DNA of 64,000 nucleotides from Mesorhizobium sp. M1B.F.Ca.ET.045.04.1.1 (GCF_003952465.1 NZ_CP034448.1:7665001-7729000); one strand, 5' to 3'; shown: positions 25,104-34,663, counted from the stretch's first letter. Numbers and translations are program-made. Notes: generated by a model not told the origin, from the sequence alone.

Positions 25104-26049
25104 CCAGCCTTCCCGCCAGCCGTACCGGGTGGAAATGCCGCCTTCCTTAGCGGCCCGCCTGAATCTTGATCCGCTTCGGTGTGCCGCGGAAGCAAACGTG
25201 GCGCTCGAAGACATGGTGATCAGGCATCGCGAGTTCGACCGCCTTTCGGACCGCCTCGCCTTCCATCACCTGCACTACGATCCCGGCCCCCTTCGGGAGG
25301 CGGGGGTCATGCTGGTCAGCGGCATGAGCGGCGCCGGCAAGTCCGCCGCGCTCAAACGCTATGCCGCGGAGTTCTCGGTGCAGGTCGACGAGCAGGGAGT
25401 GCGGCGGCAGGTTCTGCTTGTGCACGTGCCGTCCGGTGCGGACAAGCATTCGCTTCAGCGTCGCATTCTGGCAGGCCTCGATGTGCCGGTCCCGCACCGG
25501 CGGACGCAGGATGAGCTCACCCTCCTCATCGACTTCCACCTTCGTGCACAGCGTGTGGAGTTGCTTATCTTGGATGAGTCCAACCACCTTGCGGACCTGA
25601 GGACAATGGATCGCAGGTTCCTCGCGGCCGACATGATCAAGGAACTGGCTAACTTCAACAGCTGCCAGATTGTGATTGCGGGGATGCCGAGTTCCATGTC
25701 GCTACTGGAGCGGAACCTACAGCTGAAGCGCCGCACGCGGCTGAAGCATACGGTGAGCGCCTACGACTGGACCCTGGATAGCGACCGGGATGACTACGAG
25801 GACTTCCTCGACGCCTTTGTCGAGGCCATGCCTTTCCGCAGTCCTCCGCCCCTGTCGGAGTGGAGCGAGGCCCTGTCGGTCGCCTCATGGGGCTTGGCCG
25901 GGATCACCAGCCTGTTCCTGGTGCGCGCGAACGGCATCGCGCTGGAAGCATTCGCAGGGGTGCTGAAACTTGATCACCTCGCTGTCGCTTTCGACGAACT
26001 GAAGCCGCTCGGTACGCGGGGAATCCCTTCATCAGCCTCAAGTCCGTGA
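25096..26049 (+). CDS. tnsC: TnsC/TniB-like AAA+ ATPase, C-terminus frameshifted
   Basis: AAA+ ATPase that links target recognition by TniQ to the transposase. Walker A is GMSGAGKSAALK near residue 78; Walker B is LLILDESNHLADLRTM near residue 157. FNSCQIVIAGMPSSMSLLERN is the sensor region. The annotated frame ends after GTRGIPSSASSP at 26049. In the +1 frame the sequence continues NPFISLKSVKFPKRYVDLLV up to a TGA overlapping the tniQ ATG. One extra G in the four-G run at 26018-26021 would restore a protein of about 350 residues. The exact ATGA overlap after restoration suggests the true stop is at 26144. This is either a very recent mutation or a read error. Confidence 0.85.
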   Translation: MSDQPSRQPYRVEMPPSLAARLNLDPLRCAAEANVALEDMVIRHREFDRLSDRLAFHHLHYDPGPLREAGVMLVSGMSGAGKSAALKRYAAEFSVQVDEQGVRRQVLLVHVPSGADKHSLQRRILAGLDVPVPHRRTQDELTLLIDFHLRAQRVELLILDESNHLADLRTMDRRFLAADMIKELANFNSCQIVIAGMPSSMSLLERNLQLKRRTRLKHTVSAYDWTLDSDRDDYEDFLDAFVEAMPFRSPPPLSEWSEALSVASWGLAGITSLFLVRANGIALEAFAGVLKLDHLAVAFDELKPLGTRGIPSSASSP

Positions 26050-26140
26050 AATTCCCCAAGCGCTACGTCGACCTGTTGGTGAACGGCATCGAAGAGAGAT
26101 CGGGTTTACGCCGGCGGAAGGCGGCCGCGGAGGCTGCCGA

Positions 26141-27610
26141 ATGAGCCTCCTTCCAAGAGGGCAAGCTCCCCTGCCCCTCCGCCCGTCGCAGGAACCTTAT
26201 GAACCTGCTCACGCCATGCTCGTAAAGGCGGCCGACCTGAACGTGCCCGGCGCCGCGAACTACTTCCGAGGCCTGCTCGGAAGCGACTCGGGACGGCTGG
26301 TCACGAGCATCGACCCCAAGGTTGTCGCTCGCTTCTGCCGGGTCGACGCCGATGTCCTGGCCCACGCCTCCCCCGTCTTCGAGGGCGTCATCGTCTCTTT
26401 GATGGGCCAGCGCTTCCGGCGGCGGGACTACGCCATCTCCGAGCGTCGCTGGTGTCCCTCGTGCCTCGCCGAAAACGGGTCACACCGGACATGGTGGGAC
26501 CTGACGCACGTCACCTCCTGCCCGCGCCACGGGATGCTCCTCCACGACGCTTGCGCCTGCGGCGCGAAAACGAGATGGGCGCGCTCGGCCAGCCTCGTTG
26601 CATGCCGATGCGGGCGATGGCTGAAGGACACGCCCGCGAAGCGCCCCGCCTGGATCGACTGCGGTTTCGATTCCTACCTGATCGACCGTTTCCTGGGACA
26701 TGCGCGGCGCCCAGTTCCCTGGCTCGACGAATTACCGATGTTCGACGTGATAGACACCGTCCGGATAGTCGGCGAGTTCGTTCTCGACCCCTTCCAGGAG
26801 AAAGGTTTCGCGAACACGGTCGAAGGTCGGCATCAACTGATGGCAGCAGGATTCCGTACGATCACAGAGTTCCCGACGACCATCGAGGCGACGCTCGCCG
26901 GCATCTACAGCACCCGAAGCCAGAAGCTCCAGGCCCCGCACAGGATGCATTCGAAGGAATTCCGGGTCTGGCTGACGACCGGGGATGAAACGCCGATGAA
27001 GAAGACCATCAGGCGCGCCATCCGGCGGTGGACCATCCGCCACGCGCCCGGGATCGGCGGCTACGACGTGCCGTACGGATATTTCGCCCTGCGCCACGCG
27101 GGATACCTGTGCGACTACAGCCCGGACGCGCTTCTGGTCGTGCTGCGTCACAAGCGGCCGAAGGCCTGGAACCAGCCGGTGGGAATGGAACGCATCGATC
27201 CGGAAACCATGGCCTGGCTCGTGCGCCATGTCGGCGGACGGATCGGCGAGGAGCACGTCGCAGCGGAGCTCGATGTCGCCTACAGGGAACTCACGCCGCT
27301 TCGCCGGGACGGACTCATCGATACGTTCGTCCGGGCGACCGGAGCGGTGTACGGGTTCTTCTCCCCTGACGAGCCGGATCGGCTCGTCAGGAAGCTGTTG
27401 AAGCTCCGGGACGGGGATTTTGCGACAGATGCTCGGACCATGCCGATGCCCGTTGCGGCACGCGAGCTCAATGTTCCGGTCGCCAAACTCATCAACGCGA
27501 TTTTCGAGGGACGCCTGCGGGTGGCCGGGACATCAAAAAGAGCCACGGGCCTTTCGAGGATTCGCATCGATCTCGACGCGGCTGCTGAGCTGTCGTTGCC
27601 GTCTTGGTAA
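26141..27610 (+). CDS. tniQ: TniQ-family target-selection protein
   Basis: TniQ/TnsD-type protein of 489 residues expected to choose the insertion site and recruit TnsC. The zinc-binding N-terminal domain is clear: RRWCPSCLAENGSHRTWWDL, then VTSCPRHGMLLHDACACGAK, and VACRCGRWL. Helix-turn-helix-like regions follow (about 200-480). The ATG lies at the end of the restored tnsC frame. It is the only intact TniQ in the window. At this length it is larger than minimal TniQ proteins, closer to short TnsD proteins, so direct recognition of a DNA site is possible. Confidence 0.88.
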   Translation: MSLLPRGQAPLPLRPSQEPYEPAHAMLVKAADLNVPGAANYFRGLLGSDSGRLVTSIDPKVVARFCRVDADVLAHASPVFEGVIVSLMGQRFRRRDYAISERRWCPSCLAENGSHRTWWDLTHVTSCPRHGMLLHDACACGAKTRWARSASLVACRCGRWLKDTPAKRPAWIDCGFDSYLIDRFLGHARRPVPWLDELPMFDVIDTVRIVGEFVLDPFQEKGFANTVEGRHQLMAAGFRTITEFPTTIEATLAGIYSTRSQKLQAPHRMHSKEFRVWLTTGDETPMKKTIRRAIRRWTIRHAPGIGGYDVPYGYFALRHAGYLCDYSPDALLVVLRHKRPKAWNQPVGMERIDPETMAWLVRHVGGRIGEEHVAAELDVAYRELTPLRRDGLIDTFVRATGAVYGFFSPDEPDRLVRKLLKLRDGDFATDARTMPMPVAARELNVPVAKLINAIFEGRLRVAGTSKRATGLSRIRIDLDAAAELSLPSW

Positions 27611-27865
27611 ACCTGGCAGAGGGCGCTTTCATGGTAGCCTGAAATGACGCCCGACGGCCTCGGTGGCGGCTCGTTTTGTGGAACAGCCCAAACAGTCTGA
27701 TTCATGTTCCCCCTCGGTGCAAGTCTATGTGCGCGGCTGCGCGTGCACCAGCGTTGGCTGCTGAGGGAACCCGGGAAGCTCCGGATTTCGACTGCCTCCA
27801 TTTGGTGAGGCCGGAGATGCAATTTATCGGTTGGAGGCCGCTATGCATACAGGTATAGCGCGTGT

Positions 27866-28393
27866 GTGAGCATCCCAAACGAACACCCCTCCATCACCAT
27901 CGACGGAACCACTTACGACCTGACGCACTTGAAGGCGTTTTCGGCCTCGATCCCCGGAAAGGGGGCGACTGCCGGGACCGATCTGCTGGTCGAGGTAGCT
28001 TTTTCGAACCACGTCTATACCGAGCGGACCAAGCATGGCGAACAACACCATGCGGTCGACCACTACGGCACGAAAAGAACGTTCGATGGCGGTCGTTATG
28101 AGATGTCGAAAGGGCTGGGAGCTGCCATAAGATGGCAGATCGAGAACAACGGCTTGACCTACGTCTCGAAAAGCTACGGCGGCGTCGACAACCTTGTTTT
28201 CGTCGAGATGGAAGATGGCCACACGTGGGCTGTCGTGTACTGCCTTCAACCGCTCGGCGATGGCTGCTCAGTTCGAATGGAAGTCCTCTCGGCTCACCCG
28301 AAGGTGATCCATCAGAAGACGATTTCCCGCAGAAACTTAAGCTATTTTGCCAGGACGTGTCTCTTCAAGGAGACCAGGATCCCAAACGCATAA
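27866..28393 (+). CDS. Conserved hypothetical protein in transposon cargo
   Basis: A 175-residue cytoplasmic protein with a GTG start (SIPNEHPSITIDGTTYDLTH). The pattern of short beta strands and the motifs LLVEVAFSNHVYTE, DHYGTKRTFDGGRYEMSK and FVEMEDGHTWAVVYCLQPL resemble rhizobial hypothetical proteins found in accessory regions. No catalytic residues are recognised. It is the first cargo gene after tniQ and is followed directly by a strong terminator whose stem includes its stop codon. Confidence 0.65.
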   Translation: MSIPNEHPSITIDGTTYDLTHLKAFSASIPGKGATAGTDLLVEVAFSNHVYTERTKHGEQHHAVDHYGTKRTFDGGRYEMSKGLGAAIRWQIENNGLTYVSKSYGGVDNLVFVEMEDGHTWAVVYCLQPLGDGCSVRMEVLSAHPKVIHQKTISRRNLSYFARTCLFKETRIPNA

Positions 28394-28416
28394 GACCCAG
28401 CCGAAGCTGGGTCTTA
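28391..28416. terminator. Perfect 11-bp stem-loop terminator
   Basis: TAAGACCCAGC / CGAA loop / GCTGGGTCTTA. The stem begins with the TAA stop codon of the preceding gene. A YNMG-like CGAA tetraloop is present; there is no long T-run on the plus strand. Confidence 0.75.
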
Positions 28417-29009
28417 GTATGCAGTGTCCATTACCGTGGTGTACAAGACCAAGACGCTTCCGCCCTGGTTGACATGGCAGCGGCCCCGAAGGGTCAGCCT
28501 GCCTGACACGACATATAGGGGCTACCTCATTGGAAGTCAAGGTTTCAAGCGGTCTGCCTCATCCGCCCAAAACCGCCATCCCCCAAGCTTTCAGGCGTTT
28601 TAACCGCCTAACGTAGGCGGTCGTCAGCACGAATTCAATTGTCCGGTCGGTGGTCCTCGACCGCTCTTTGCGAGAATGGCAAGTTGGGCCGTGCGCTGTC
28701 ACGCCTGCCTTCAGGAACTCGACGGAAGCCTGATTTTTCCATGACAAGAACTCGCGCTCACTGCACTGAGCCTCAAGCCTGAACCCCGGACCCGCCGTCG
28801 CGTCCAGCGCTGGCGCGCGCAGTCCGCAAGGGCTTGAGCAAAGCGTCCCTTGAGGACGAGCACGACTGCGCTGGGGACAGAGCAGCGTCGGCCGCTTAGG
28901 AGGCTTCGGGCTGGCTGATCCCTGGTGAGTCCGCCTCCTGCGGTAAGTATATTCCAGTCGTCAAGCGGCTGCTGATAACGCCTGATGCGCCTGACGCTCG
29001 CAAAAATTG
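28417..29009. other. Gene-free stretch with a dispersed repeat
   Basis: I find no convincing gene. Palindromic bits occur near 28590-28620 (GGCGTTTTAACCGCC). The only recognisable component is one copy of a roughly 90-bp direct repeat (28775-28863) whose partner lies at 35384-35478. Confidence 0.45.
28775..28863 (+). repeat. Dispersed direct repeat, copy 1
   Basis: Starts AAGCCTGAACCCCGGACCCG and contains the block AGCGCTGGCGCGCGCAGTCC. It is shared, with substitutions and a small indel, with 35384-35478. Both copies are intergenic within the Tn7-like element. Confidence 0.85.
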
Positions 29010-29627
29010 CTACGACTGAGCGATGGGAGCGCAGGCTCGCTTCACGCCTTCGATGGCGCTGACCCGCTTGAACCAAGTGTCAATCCCGGCTTGCTGTGGC
29101 ACGGCATCGGCAAGGCTGAGCTGAGTGAGGTTGGATGCGACTGAGAGGTCGGCGATAGTCGGCGTTTCGCCACACAGAAAGGCCTGGTCCTTAACCCCAG
29201 CTTCCAGAATGGGTGCAAGCTCGGCCAGCTGCGCCCGTCCACGTGCGATGGCTTCGCGGTCTCCACGAGGACCCAAGAAGACAGCATTGAGGACAATATC
29301 GATGACTGCTCCGGCCAGATGGGTCTGGTTCCAATCGAGCCATTGCTCGACTATCGCCCGCCGTGCGAAATCCTCGGGATACCAATCAGACAAGCGGTGC
29401 TTGTGGCAGAGATATCGGAGGATTGCATTGGATTCGAAGATCTTGATCGAGCCATCGAGCATCGCCGGGACCTGATGGTTCGGATTTATAGCCAGGTAGG
29501 CCGGCGACATCTGCTCCCTCTGATCCAGGGCTACGTGGCGGAGTTCGTATTCGAGACCCGCCTCTTCAAGCAACGCCACAACCCGCCGGGAATGTTGGGA
29601 ATAGGGATAATGGTACAGCAGGTACAT
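29010..29627 (-). CDS. Glutathione S-transferase family protein
   Basis: Two-domain GST. The thioredoxin-like N-terminal domain starts LLYHYPYSQHSRRVVALLEE, with the glutathione-site motif NHQVPAMLDG followed by ESNAILRYL. The helical C-terminal domain covers residues 85-205 and ends VKRACAPIAQS. The internal start (MYLLYHYPYS) is preferred because the longer frame to 29702 adds residues unlike a GST. Likely a soluble detoxification or thiol-transfer enzyme. It is isolated in the cargo, with no obvious operon partner. Confidence 0.85.
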   Translation of the reverse strand: MYLLYHYPYSQHSRRVVALLEEAGLEYELRHVALDQREQMSPAYLAINPNHQVPAMLDGSIKIFESNAILRYLCHKHRLSDWYPEDFARRAIVEQWLDWNQTHLAGAVIDIVLNAVFLGPRGDREAIARGRAQLAELAPILEAGVKDQAFLCGETPTIADLSVASNLTQLSLADAVPQQAGIDTWFKRVSAIEGVKRACAPIAQS

Positions 29628-29862
29628 CAGCTGGGTCTCAGCCTGAAAATCCGCCCCCAAGGGCAGCGATAATTGGGCCCCAAAGGGTAGGCGTGCATGC
29701 ATTTTGTGTCAATTAGCACGAACTAATGCGAGGTCGCTCTCGTTAGTCGAGTTTACGTGCACAAGCAGTATCTACGATCGAATGTTCTCAGCCTGCCAGA
29801 AGGATGACAGAGGAGTGTTTGGCCTTTCTGGTACGGTAGGCGTCGCGTGTGCTCGCCAAACT

Positions 29863-30800
29863 CTATGATGACGAGAGTGGCGCATCTGGTCGGAACCCGT
29901 CGTAGCTGCCGATGCTTGCTGCTGCGGCGCTGTTCGGCGATAGGGGCGTGCCGATCAGCCCAGCTAGCTGAAACCACGTCTGGAATTCCGATCCCCTGGC
30001 TCTGCAATATCCAGGCGCTCTTGCATACGCAGGATGGCGATAGAGTACGTTCATGCTGACTTCGATGACCAGTTTGCGGCGAAGGGCAGCCGTGTAGTCG
30101 CGAGGCCCCGTCGGCGATATTACGAAAGCTTGGGAGCCGCCGATGACGGACCGGGCGAAGTAGGTTGCCAGCGGTTGCTTGGGGTCTTCGTCGTCAGGTG
30201 CAATCGCTATCGCGTTGATCGTGTATCCTTTGCCGATGGCGTTCTGCCTGCTCGGCTGAACGGGCAGTCCGTCGTTGTTCTCGCCGTTGGAAGAGATGTC
30301 GATCACCTTCCTCATCGCATTTCCCGGAAAGCGATCAAGCAGAAGACTTCCTACGTCGATGGCCTCCGAGACCGATGTTCCGCCCCGGCCGCGACGGATA
30401 TAGCCAGTGTCGCCTTTTCTTCTGATCGCCGCCGCCGCTGCCTTGGCGTCTTCCAGTCCGCAGATGCGGGTCCAGGGCAGCACGGTGCGAGCGTGGCCAG
30501 CGCTCGACCATTCAAAATAAGTCACGCCGATGCAGCCAATGCGATTCTCGGAGATGGCGCTGATGATCTCGGTCGAGGTGAGCGCGCCGCGGCATGTCCC
30601 TCGCGCTGCAGGTCAGCCGTCGTGGGGTCGATCGAGGCCGAGAAATCCACGGCGAACGCTATCGCGACGTCGACATTCGCCATCGCGGTATCGGTGTCGG
30701 CGGCATGTGCCGGCGGGTCGCAAAGTGCCGCGGCTGAAATGACCGCCAGTCCTAGCCACGGACTGGACCGCTTTCCCGGCCCTCCGGCTGCTCGGTCCAT
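29863..30800 (-). pseudogene. DUF1194/VWA-domain secreted protein, frameshifted
   Basis: The upstream frame has a signal peptide (LGLAVISAAALCDPPAHAAD) and the VWA metal-site motif AVDFSASID. It runs out of frame near 30585. The second frame resumes with LTSTEIISAISENRI (readable in sequence), TYFEWSSAGHARTVLPW, GTSVSEAIDVGSLLLDRFP, RKVIDISSNGENNDG and RSVIGGSQAFV. These blocks match DUF1194 proteins. The break lies in a GCGCGC-rich stretch. The tail after VIEVSMN looks degenerate, so loss of function is likely unless the shift is a read error. Confidence 0.7.
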
Positions 30801-31207
30801 CGGTGTCGGCAAACTGCCGCGCAGCCGCGCGTGCCAGGAGGTGGAGTCGGATCGCGAATTCAATTCGTCATGAAGGTATCCGACCATGCTACCCTCCATC
30901 TCCACGACGGGCCGGATTCTCCAAGCGGTCCAATTTCGGCCGCGGAGGAGGCATTTCTAGCCTGTCTGACTCGGGTGCTTGCTACCTGTCAGCTTGCTAA
31001 ATTAGCAAAATCTAATTGAAATGACGACAGGGAACATGTCGTCGCATCCAGGCCCTGCTTGCATGCTTGGATGCGAGCCAGATGGCATTCTCGGGTTGTT
31101 CAAGAGGCCCATGTCACTTTTCGTTCGGGGCATGCCCGAATTGCCGCATGTCAAAAGGCCGCCGGATACGTTAGAGCCTCCTCATATAACGTGAGGAGCG
31201 GAGGCGG
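30801..31207. other. Gene-free stretch
   Basis: Nothing recognisable as a gene. It ends in a purine-rich GGAGCGGAGGCGG that serves as the ribosome-binding region of the small gene at 31208. Confidence 0.4.
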
Positions 31208-31405
31208 ATGCAGGTCGTTGCGGTCGAATTGGTGGCGAAACTTGGTGATGCGATCGAGGCGATCAGAAACCACCTCGCTGATATGGATTGCGCGAAGCTG
31301 CAGGCGCTTGAAAAACGCTTGCCGAAGAACGCTCAGCCGGGGAGCGCCGAGATGGTAATGCTCCTGCTCGTTCTTCAGGAAATGAAGCGCAAATGCCCAT
31401 CCTGA
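31208..31405 (+). CDS. Small helical hypothetical protein (65 aa)
   Basis: Starts MQVVAVELVAKLGDAIEAIR and is almost entirely amphipathic helix, with one cysteine pair separated far apart. A strong purine-rich site (GGAGCGGAGGCGG) lies just upstream. The composition looks coding, but no family is recognised. Confidence 0.45.
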   Translation: MQVVAVELVAKLGDAIEAIRNHLADMDCAKLQALEKRLPKNAQPGSAEMVMLLLVLQEMKRKCPS

Positions 31406-31978
31406 CCCGTCGTCTAGTGGTGGAATCTGATGCCTGGTACCGGAGTCGAAAATTCCGGTTTCGACCCCTTGCAAACCTTCCCTGAGGGCGGGTCAAGGGG
31501 AAGCCCTGACCCTTTGCGGTCATTTGCTCTCTGTCGGGCCTAGGTCCGCAAAAGGATGATTTGCAGACCTTCGACTGAATGGCCCCTGCGCTTGAGCCTC
31601 TCGAGGCTGACATCATCAGCCCGAGGGCGCACGGCGAGAATGGAAGCTTGCCGATACAGCGTGCGTGCGTTGTCTGATCGCGGTTCTACAGGTGACTCCG
31701 CCTTTCGATGGGTTGGGCCTCACCTCAGGATGGCCCACGTTGGTCGCGCCGGATGGCTGGCACGAAGAGGTATTTCACGGTGCGTTCGTGCATCAACAGA
31801 CGCGCCTTCGTCGCGTCCATATCGGGGGTCGCGGCCGGTCGGGTGCAGAGTTAGAAGCATCGCTCGTGCTCGGATGATGCAAGGGTCGCCCTCGCTGACC
31901 TGCTCCCTGAGGCTGGCGAGATAGTAACCGCCGGGGTTGGGACATCGTCTGAGCATTGTAACCAGAAGCGACAATCAT
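31406..31978. other. Gene-free stretch with degenerate frames
   Basis: No supported gene. A hairpin occurs near 31438-31468 (GTCGAAA...TTTCGAC). A minus-strand frame at 31850-31974 reads CPNPGGYYLASLREQVSEGD, vaguely like the end of a plasmid RepC protein, but it has no further support. Confidence 0.35.
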
Positions 31979-32176
31979 TTATTTCCTCTCGCAGATGTAA
32001 GCGGTTGACAGATATTTAAGACCAACAGGGGGCCAGACAAATTCATATTGATGTTTCAGACATTTGCATTCGGCCTCTGAAGCTAACACCTTGGGAGGAA
32101 ACCCATTTTCATGATTGCCGACTACTACAGTGCCGTCAAAATTTAACAGAAAGGTAATTAGAAGAAACTGCTCCAT
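31979..32176 (-). CDS. Small hypothetical protein (65 aa)
   Basis: Begins MEQFLLITFLLNFDGTVVVG, a hydrophobic N-terminus, and has a cysteine pair in ECKCLKHQYEF plus a C-terminal cysteine (YICERK). It starts two bases after the stop of a 40-residue exported peptide, suggesting a two-gene unit. No family is recognised. Confidence 0.45.
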   Translation of the reverse strand: MEQFLLITFLLNFDGTVVVGNHENGFPPKVLASEAECKCLKHQYEFVWPPVGLKYLSTAYICERK

Positions 32177-32178
32177 CG

Positions 32179-32301
32179 CTATCCCCTAGTCTCCCTGACT
32201 CGGTCAGGGCCGCAGAGTTTCGCGATGCGGGAATCCGCTTTTGCAGCCGTCTGCGCTGCCAAAAGAAGAGCGAGCGCGATGATGAGCCTGGTGCGATCCA
32301 T
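32179..32301 (-). CDS. Small exported peptide (40 aa)
   Basis: A perfect short signal peptide (MDRTRLIIALALLLAAQTAA, cleavage near AKA) followed by about 17 mature residues with one cysteine. GGAGG lies eight bases before the ATG, which strongly supports translation. It precedes the 65-residue gene on the same strand. The function is unknown; it is divergent from the CadC-like regulator. Confidence 0.55.
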   Translation of the reverse strand: MDRTRLIIALALLLAAQTAAKADSRIAKLCGPDRVRETRG

Positions 32302-32380
32302 GTCGCCCTCCGTCCCATCCGGTGCTGCTGGATCGCTTGGAAGCGACGGTCGAATGGGATAGGGTTAGGAAGCGCGCCAG

Positions 32381-34069
32381 GTGGGTGAAATGTCCCGAAA
32401 GGCCCCCGAAATTGACCTGAAATCTGCTGAAACGATCACGTTTCGCGGTTTTGTCTTCCTGACGAAAAGCAAAGAACTCCGAACCATCGAAGGCAAGGCG
32501 GTCAATCTTCGCAGCCAGACCCGCGAGGTGCTCTCAGTGCTCGCGGCGCGACCGGGCGAGATCGTATCCAAGGACGCGCTGATGCAGGCGGTCTGGGCCG
32601 ACACCTTCGTGACCGAGGACAGCCTTACCCAATGCATCGCCGATATCCGCCGTGCCTTGGGCGACGACAAGCATGTAATCGTGGAAACCCTGCCCAAACG
32701 AGGGTACCGGCTGAATGCTGACCGATCGGGCGCGGCAGATCCAAACGTCTTCGTCGGCACGGGACGAGCCAGGTCACGATTCTCGCGAGCTGGCTTCATT
32801 CTTGCTGTAATCGTTCTCGTTGCGGCAGCGATCGGCGCATACTACGGCACCGAAATGTGGCGAGCCGCTCCGGTTCCTTCGAGCGACATGCCCAGGATTG
32901 CAATCCTTCCCTTCGATGACTTCAGTGCCGGAGCGGGCAAGGGATATCTGAGCGATGCCGTTGCCGAGGGGATCATCACCGAGCTGGCACGAAGCAAGAC
33001 TTATGCAGTCATCGCCAGGAACTCGAGTTTCAGGTACCGCGGTAAGCCCACCGACACCAGGCAGATCGGAGATGAACTCGGGGTCGACTACCTGCTTGAG
33101 GGTAGCCAGCAGAAGGTGGGAGACCGGCTGAAAGTGACGGCCCAACTGCTGAATGCGCATGATGGATCGCATGTCTGGGCGAACTCCTACAACCGGGAGA
33201 TTGGCGATCTTTTCGTCGTCCAGGAGGAAATCATCCGCACGCTTGCGGAACGGGTCGGGCGCAGGATCGAGCGCCCCTTGCCACAGAGCGGTGCCGCCAG
33301 GGTCAGCGCGCTCCACTATCACCTGATGGGGATTGCCAAGATCCGAGAGGATTTCTCGGCCGCGAGGAACGAGCTGTTTCGGCAGCTGAACCTCAAGGCG
33401 ATCGAAGAAGATCCGAACTCGCAGTTCGGCTATATCGGGCTGGCCTGGTCCTATCGCAACGATGCGATGTTCGGCTGGAACGAGCAGGAACTTGACCGTG
33501 ACGAGGCGTTGAAGCGCGCGGCCGAATACGCCGACAAGGCCATCCTGCTCGCTCCTGATGACGCTGAAGCGCATAATATCCGCGCCAGCATCCACACCGA
33601 AGCCGGCGAGGTCGAGCAGGCCAGTGCCCAGTACGATCAGGCAATCGCCCTGAACCCCAGCAACTCCGATATCCTGGTCCGCAGCACGGATCTGCTACTC
33701 TATGTTGGCCGGACAGACGAAGCGATCGATCGGATCAAGCAGGCCATGGGCATCGATCCTTTCTACCCAGACGACTTCAACTGGCAGATGGGCTGGGCGC
33801 TCTGGGAAAAGAACGATTGCGGGGCCGCGCTGGCGGCGATGCGGAAAATGTCCACAATCCCGAGCGGCGCGCACCGAATGCTTGCGGGAATCCACGCTTG
33901 TCTGGGAAACAAGCGCGAGGCAAGGGAAGCGCTTGCGGTTTTCCTTAAAGACTCGCCCGGTCAATCCATCAGTAAGGAACGCAGGGAGTGGGGGAAGCTA
34001 TGGACCGCCCCCGGAAGCCTCGACCGCTGGATCAAAGACATGCGGATCGCGGGCTTGCCGGAGGAGTGA
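32381..34069 (+). CDS. CadC-like membrane transcription factor with TolB-like and TPR domains
   Basis: A 562-residue single-pass regulator. Residues about 20-105 form an OmpR-type winged helix (SKDALMQAVWADTFVTEDSL, ADIRRALGDDKHVIVETLPK, RGYRL). A transmembrane helix follows at about 128-148 (FILAVIVLVAAAIGAYYGTE). Then comes a FlgO/TolB-like periplasmic domain (RIAILPFDDFSAGAGKGYLS, DYLLEGSQQKVGDRLKVTAQ) and TPR-like repeats to the end. The family usually senses an external cue while tethered. GTG (32381) or ATG (32390) could start it. It is a natural candidate to control the surrounding secreted-protein cargo. Confidence 0.85.
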   Translation: MGEMSRKAPEIDLKSAETITFRGFVFLTKSKELRTIEGKAVNLRSQTREVLSVLAARPGEIVSKDALMQAVWADTFVTEDSLTQCIADIRRALGDDKHVIVETLPKRGYRLNADRSGAADPNVFVGTGRARSRFSRAGFILAVIVLVAAAIGAYYGTEMWRAAPVPSSDMPRIAILPFDDFSAGAGKGYLSDAVAEGIITELARSKTYAVIARNSSFRYRGKPTDTRQIGDELGVDYLLEGSQQKVGDRLKVTAQLLNAHDGSHVWANSYNREIGDLFVVQEEIIRTLAERVGRRIERPLPQSGAARVSALHYHLMGIAKIREDFSAARNELFRQLNLKAIEEDPNSQFGYIGLAWSYRNDAMFGWNEQELDRDEALKRAAEYADKAILLAPDDAEAHNIRASIHTEAGEVEQASAQYDQAIALNPSNSDILVRSTDLLLYVGRTDEAIDRIKQAMGIDPFYPDDFNWQMGWALWEKNDCGAALAAMRKMSTIPSGAHRMLAGIHACLGNKREAREALAVFLKDSPGQSISKERREWGKLWTAPGSLDRWIKDMRIAGLPEE

Positions 34070-34258
34070 TGGCTGACCGTACACGGCCTGGCCGGGCGGC
34101 CGAGCAACGTCCAGGAAGGGTCTGAACGCGACCTTCGCTGCTCCCGACGCAAATGTCAGGAGTTGGCGCTGGTTGCTCGTTCCGGTCAACCAGACGTACG
34201 ACAGGAAACCACCCAAAACGGAAGTCTGTGTCGGGTACCAAGCGTCAGACTTTCAACA

Positions 34259-34663
34259 CTAGTGTGTCTGCGCGATTGAACTTGTGCCCCTTGGCGCGAA
34301 GAAACACGTCCATCTGAATCTCCGATAGGCCTCGAATTTCATATGGGGCATGATCGTTCGATAAAACGTCACTAAACGCTCGCAGATATGGTATCGATCA
34401 TCGGGCGCGGCCTGGACACGCTCCCTGGGGATAAACCACTCCCCTTGTTGCGGGTCATTCATATAAGTCGGGCGCGGCATCCTCACAAAATAACCGTCTT
34501 TGGTCATCCTGACGTGGCTGGAATCGATTGGGTGGCAATCCTTATTGCCGCAGCAATCATAATGAAGAACCGGGTCAGTCTTGCCAGTGTACCAATCGTG
34601 GGCGTTCGCATCGCTGGCCAAGACAAGCCACATCAATGCAATAGTGGTTTGGAACTGCGCCAT
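34259..34663 (-). CDS. Periplasmic protein of the AHDWY/Cys-rich family
   Basis: A 134-residue secreted protein: signal peptide ending SDANA, mature N-terminus HDWYTGKTDPVLHYDCCGNK, then DCHPI. It shares the HxWY...CC...C.P signature with the protein at 34963-35313. Such proteins are common hypotheticals in rhizobia. The paired cysteines suggest disulphides or metal binding. The C-terminal part after IMPHMKFEA may be altered. The function is unknown. Confidence 0.6.
   Translation of the reverse strand: MAQFQTTIALMWLVLASDANAHDWYTGKTDPVLHYDCCGNKDCHPIDSSHVRMTKDGYFVRMPRPTYMNDPQQGEWFIPRERVQAAPDDRYHICERLVTFYRTIMPHMKFEAYRRFRWTCFFAPRGTSSIAQTH

Noticed and set aside
31405..31475. tRNA-like stretch (CGTCTAGTGGT ... 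GGTTTCGACCCC)
   Set aside because: The D-arm and T-arm words are suggestive, but no seven-base acceptor stem or five-base T stem can be paired. I see no cloverleaf.
31850..31974. RepC-like C-terminal fragment on the minus strand
   Set aside because: Only one short motif (NPGGYYLASL) is suggestive, and no other plasmid replication feature is nearby.
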